DNA of 64,000 nucleotides from Enterococcus sp. DIV0660C (GTDB lineage Bacteria > Bacillota > Bacilli > Lactobacillales > Enterococcaceae): NCBI RefSeq assembly GCF_017316125.1, contig NZ_JAFLWA010000031.1:1-64000 (forward strand). Reading direction: 5' to 3'. Below, piece after piece: positions 61,213-64,000 of this stretch. The notes under the pieces were generated by a model. It searched no databases and had not been told where the DNA came from. It was given only the letters and a program-made list of their open reading frames with translations. Made by a program: the position numbers and the translations under genes. Within the stretch, counting starts at the first letter, position 1; the number at the start of each line of letters is the position of its first letter.

Positions 61213-62201
61213 TGGTCAAAATTATCAATAATTCCGTTTGTCGTGGCGTAGCAGATAAGCGGGTGGGAAGTGTAAAAGGTGTTGTCATTCACAATACTTG
61301 GACAAATACAACTGCTGAACAAGAAATGAATCGTTTGGAAAATATGACACCTAAACAATTAGAAGCTGGATTTGCCCATTATTATGTGGACGAAAAGACA
61401 ATTATTCGCACAGAAGATACTTACAATCGGGCTTGGCACGTGGCGAATTCAGAAGGTAATAATAGTTACCTTGGTTATGAAGTACGTGGTAATCGCGAAA
61501 CGTCCAAAGTAGTATTCTTACAAGCAGAACAAAATGTTTTCTGGCAGGCTGCAATTGATCTACATTATTATGGTTTATCAGTCAATCGTGACACTGTTAA
61601 ATGTCATCATCAGTTTTCAGCAACTGAATGTCCGAAGCGCTCATTGATGGAACATTGTGGATTTGATTCGACGTTTGCTATACCAACAGAGGTTACTGCC
61701 AAAATGCAAGATTATTTTATTTCTCAAATCAAGAAATATTATGATGATCCAACTTTGCAGCCAGATGGAAGTAGCGAAGGAGATAATGAACATGATGAAA
61801 TTATTGCAGGAAGTCCAGCAAAAACGATTAATGGAATGACTGCAAAACTAGATATTTATAATGAAAATCCGATTGGTTCTTTCCGTGGAGCAGGCTGGGC
61901 ACATGCTGGGAAACAGACCTTTAATTATTGTTTTATCTTCTTGATGGACGCTGAGACTGGTAACGAAATTGAACGACAACAATCAAAAAATATTGCACGC
62001 CCAGATGTAAATGCAATTTACGGATTAGCTAATGATAACAAGCCAGGCTTTGATGGAAGCATCAATATTACGAAACAAGCTGGTAAGAAAGCTTATATCA
62101 AAATTCGGTTAACTAATGATAGTAGTGGAAATACAGTAGGTGGTGCAAAAGATGTAGACTTTAATGAATATGTATTAACAATCCCAAAACGGTCACACTA
62201 A
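61212..62201 (+). CDS. N-acetylmuramoyl-L-alanine amidase (phage endolysin type)
   Basis: A 329-residue amidase. Residues 1 to about 165 are an Amidase_2 domain with zinc ligands His27 (VVIHNTW), His132/133 (CHHQFSATECP) and Cys140. A linker of acidic and Gly/Ser residues (about 180-195) leads to a C-terminal beta-rich module (NGMTAKLDIYNENP, AGWAHAG, INITKQAGKKAYIKIRLTND), probably for cell-wall binding. No signal peptide is present, so release depends on the holin encoded just before it. It cleaves the bond between muramic acid and the stem peptide. Confidence 0.88.
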   Translation: MVKIINNSVCRGVADKRVGSVKGVVIHNTWTNTTAEQEMNRLENMTPKQLEAGFAHYYVDEKTIIRTEDTYNRAWHVANSEGNNSYLGYEVRGNRETSKVVFLQAEQNVFWQAAIDLHYYGLSVNRDTVKCHHQFSATECPKRSLMEHCGFDSTFAIPTEVTAKMQDYFISQIKKYYDDPTLQPDGSSEGDNEHDEIIAGSPAKTINGMTAKLDIYNENPIGSFRGAGWAHAGKQTFNYCFIFLMDAETGNEIERQQSKNIARPDVNAIYGLANDNKPGFDGSINITKQAGKKAYIKIRLTNDSSGNTVGGAKDVDFNEYVLTIPKRSH

Positions 62202-62224
62202 CATAAAATGATTAGGATTAACAA

Positions 62225-62262
62225 AAGTTGGCACAAAACATAATTGTGTTTTGTGTCAACTT
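62225..62262. terminator. Inverted repeat after the amidase
   Basis: AAGTTGGCACAAAACA / TGTTTTGTGTCAACTT, a 16-bp stem with one G-T pair. On the plus strand no T run follows. On the minus strand a TTTTGTT tail does, so it may serve the degraded gene to its right. Its core matches the rpoD terminator. Confidence 0.6.
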
Positions 62263-62296
62263 GGTACATAAAATAAAAAAAGATCAACTAAGGTTA

Positions 62297-62756
62297 TCAA
62301 CTGATATACCCATTATTTTTTAACGCTTTTTGATGTTCACAGGGTTCCCCAACAATTGTGAAGTTAGTGATTCTAGTGCTTTCTTGTTGATTTGACCAAT
62401 CGTAAGTGCAGTTTTTGCCAGTCCAAATGCTATCACAAGCAAAGCAATGATATTCCACTCCAATTAGTCCAGCTGGATTTTCACCTTGAATCTACCCAAT
62501 ACATTTACCTGTGCCATTGTCATCGTGGTTTGATCTAAGTCGAAATCATAAGGATTATAAGTAAATTCTGTTAGCGGTATCGCTTTAGTAACTAGTGCTT
62601 TTGCTAATACAGGATCGACGCTAGTTTTTTCTTCGGATTTTTTCTGTTTTTTCTGATGTTTGTTCTTCTGATAGTTGTTTTTCTGGTTGTGTCTGTATCG
62701 TTTGTTGACTTGTTTCAGTTGAAATAGTTGAAGAAGCTATATCAGTTTTCTTTTCT
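62297..62756 (-). pseudogene. Degraded lipoprotein-like gene
   Basis: On the minus strand the pieces are a Ser/Thr/Gln/Glu-rich linker (SSTISTETSQQTIQTQPEKQ), then SEEKTSVDPVLAKALVTKAI and FTYNPYDFDLDQTTMTMA. Further in come DNGTGKCIG, stop, GENPAGLIGVEYHCFACDSI and the end EHQKALKNNGYIS. They lie in different frames: one shift is near 62645, another near 62525, and an in-frame TAG is near 62494. The signal peptide and start are missing. The order suggests a lost secreted protein; no family is recognised. Confidence 0.6.
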
Positions 62757-62777
62757 TTTCAGGATTTTCCTGAATAA

Positions 62778-62786
62778 TGGTAAAAT
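62778..62786 (+). promoter_or_regulatory. Extended -10 for the AroB-like gene
   Basis: TGGTAAAAT (62778-62786) is an extended -10 (TGnTAAAAT) about 20 bases ahead of the GTG/TTG start, so the leader is short. The small palindrome TTCAGGA / TCCTGAA lies just upstream. Confidence 0.45.
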
Positions 62787-62807
62787 AAAGAAAAGGGGGG
62801 ATGCGTG

Positions 62808-63857
62808 TTGGAACTTAAGTTTTCCATGGTTGAACAAACCACAACGATTTCTTACGGTGAAACGTTAAGCAGTCTACTAAAACCATTGGCTATCAGAGAA
62901 CCAATCTTGTTCTTAACTAATCAGCGTTATTATGATTTGTTTTCAGAAAAAATAAATCATTTTTTTGCAAATCAGGCAAATGTTGATTGGTATATTTGTA
63001 CGAATAGTGCGCAATGCAATAACTTAACAGAACTTGCGCATCTCTTAGACTATGTCAAACGTTTTCCGGAAAATCAGCAGCTGGTTGTGATTGGATTTGG
63101 AAATGAAGGAATGATGGAATTAGCTAGTTTTTTTCAAAAACACACGATTCTTACAACGAAGCTTTGGTTGATTCCTGTATCTGCTCGTTCATTCGGTGGG
63201 GCATTAACAAACAAACGCAGTATTTTACAGTTACCTTATCAGGCTGTTTTAGAAACAGAGAATTTGCCTGAACGAATTTTCTATGACCAAACGATTAGTG
63301 ATCGCCAAGTTGAAGGCAAACAAATCGACTTTTTGACGTTTATCGTTTGTGGATTGGTTTGTGATTATGGTTTCTTACAGAGCTTATACAAAAATTACTC
63401 AACACAGCAAAAATTACACAACGTTCCTTTTTCAGGAATGCTTGAAGAATTGGTCTATTTTTACCAAGAAGAGGCGGAAAATCTTGCAACTTATGGTAAA
63501 CTATTTGAGCAAGCTTTTTATCTAACAGAAAACGGACATTTATTATCAGCAAGTATGAAAAAATTTTTAGGATTGATTTTTCAATTAGTTTGGAATGTCG
63601 AGCGTAATGCAATCTCTTTTCAATTGAAAAATTTTTTTATTTGGTTGCAACATCTTGGTTATCCAATTGACTGGTTGGAGCAGCTATTTGAAGCTGAATA
63701 CTTAGAAAATGTCTTGAGTTTAGCAGAAAAAAGCAAAAAGATTCTTGTTTTAGAAAAAATTGGTATAATAGAAGGATACCATTCACCAAGCGAGAATGAA
63801 TTGTTGAAAATGATGACAAGATATCAACAAATTGTCAATGAGATTAGAGGGAATTGA
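62808..63857 (+). CDS. Degenerate 3-dehydroquinate synthase-like protein
   Basis: A protein of about 349 residues that follows the AroB fold order. A strand/turn LVVIGFGNEGMMELASFFQK stands where AroB has its GGGVIGDLAGF motif. LIPVSARSFGGALTNKRSIL stands where AroB has PTTLLAQVDSSIGGK, and LPERIFYDQTISD where AroB has the Asp and Leu-Pro segment. The Lys, Glu and His residues that bind substrate and zinc in true AroB are not apparent, so it is probably not an active synthase. The TTG at 62808 fits AAGGGGGG better than GTG 62805. It is directly followed by a TPR gene, forming a unit. Confidence 0.55.
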   Translation: MELKFSMVEQTTTISYGETLSSLLKPLAIREPILFLTNQRYYDLFSEKINHFFANQANVDWYICTNSAQCNNLTELAHLLDYVKRFPENQQLVVIGFGNEGMMELASFFQKHTILTTKLWLIPVSARSFGGALTNKRSILQLPYQAVLETENLPERIFYDQTISDRQVEGKQIDFLTFIVCGLVCDYGFLQSLYKNYSTQQKLHNVPFSGMLEELVYFYQEEAENLATYGKLFEQAFYLTENGHLLSASMKKFLGLIFQLVWNVERNAISFQLKNFFIWLQHLGYPIDWLEQLFEAEYLENVLSLAEKSKKILVLEKIGIIEGYHSPSENELLKMMTRYQQIVNEIRGN

Positions 63858-64000
63858 ATGAAAACGTATAGTGAAAAAATGTTACAAGCCTTGTCTGAAG
63901 AAGATTTAGCACAGGCGCAACTATTACTTGTACAGGCTTTAAAGGAAGACCCAGCGGATGTTTTAGCTGAATTAGGCGAAGAGCTATTAGCAATTGGCTT
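63858..64000 (+). CDS. TPR-repeat protein, 5' part (cut by window end)
   Basis: An ATG immediately follows the stop of the AroB-like gene with AGAGGG upstream. The visible 47 codons read MKTYSEKMLQALSEEDLAQA and LLLVQALKEDPADVLAELGE, a helical pair with TPR-like spacing as in YpiA-type proteins of Firmicutes. The frame is open to the window edge. Function is not shown beyond a protein-protein contact role. Confidence 0.7.
   Translation, partial: MKTYSEKMLQALSEEDLAQAQLLLVQALKEDPADVLAELGEELLAIG

Noticed and set aside
59114-62201. Complete prophage
   Set aside because: Only immunity, regulator and lysis genes are present. No integrase, replication, packaging or structural genes exist between hup and the AroB-like gene.

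Overview
The window is a stretch of low-GC Firmicute chromosome that reads as Enterococcus. The evidence is the fused thiolase/HMG-CoA reductase (mvaE) divergent from mvaS, a MapZ-like division protein beside dnaG-rpoD, the scpA-scpB-rluB cluster, an FMN-riboswitch-controlled ribU, and a solitary tuf gene of streptococcal type. Some enterococci carry two divergent tuf genes, one of them streptococcus-like, so the tuf here points to a species near the E. faecium/hirae/durans/mundtii side of the genus. The species itself cannot be fixed from the sequence.

Layout. 0-1.26 kb: an array of 13 tRNA genes (Glu, Val, Asp, Phe, Tyr, Trp, His, Gln, Cys, Leu, then a second His-Gln-Leu block) with two terminators. 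1.6-5.0 kb: a decayed island beside the tRNAs, with a tyrosine-recombinase pseudogene, a fragmented membrane/FIVAR-like gene, other remnants and one intact P-loop kinase. 5.0-6.7 kb: an mhqO/mhqD-like pair (ring-cleaving dioxygenase and hydrolase) behind a promoter with a palindromic operator. 6.7-10.5 kb: a beta-glucoside locus with a GntR regulator and a PTS EIIC divergent from a GH1 phospho-glycosidase, plus a perfect operator palindrome and a cre-like site. 10.5-17.9 kb: C69 dipeptidase, Usp, cardiolipin synthase, a Mn2+-type (yybP-ykoY) riboswitch with a P2A cation ATPase, and a methyltransferase. 18.0-21.8 kb: mevalonate genes. 21.9-28.6 kb: a secreted PI-PLC-like enzyme, several small or unknown genes, an aldo/keto reductase, a nucleoid-associated protein, a YxeA-like protein and tuf.

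28.7-35.3 kb: mprF with an upstream hydrolase, a lysozyme-like protein and a second P-type ATPase. 35.3-41 kb: dnaG-rpoD and the MapZ-like gene. 41-46 kb: cvfB, fur with two perfect PerR/Fur-type boxes, xerD, a ribT-like gene, scpA-scpB-rluB. 46-54.2 kb: FMN riboswitch-ribU, a YfcC carrier with a PepV dipeptidase, a hydrolase, a ferredoxin, and ypbB-like HTH gene-recQ. 54.2-59 kb: LysM protein, cmk, rpsA, der, hup. 59.1-62.2 kb: a compact phage-derived module (ImmA-like peptidase and Cro/CI repressor, divergent from an ArpU/RinA-like regulator, a holin and an amidase) with no head, tail, replication or integration genes. 62.3-64 kb: a lipoprotein-like pseudogene, a catalytically degenerate AroB-like protein and the start of a TPR protein.

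Most of the window is housekeeping chromosome with clear intrinsic terminators. Six convergent gene pairs are each separated by one symmetrical hairpin that can serve both strands, some unusually long. The best candidate for a little-described system is the self-contained repressor/regulator/holin/amidase cassette at 59.1-62.2 kb with its hairpin-terminator leader ahead of the holin.
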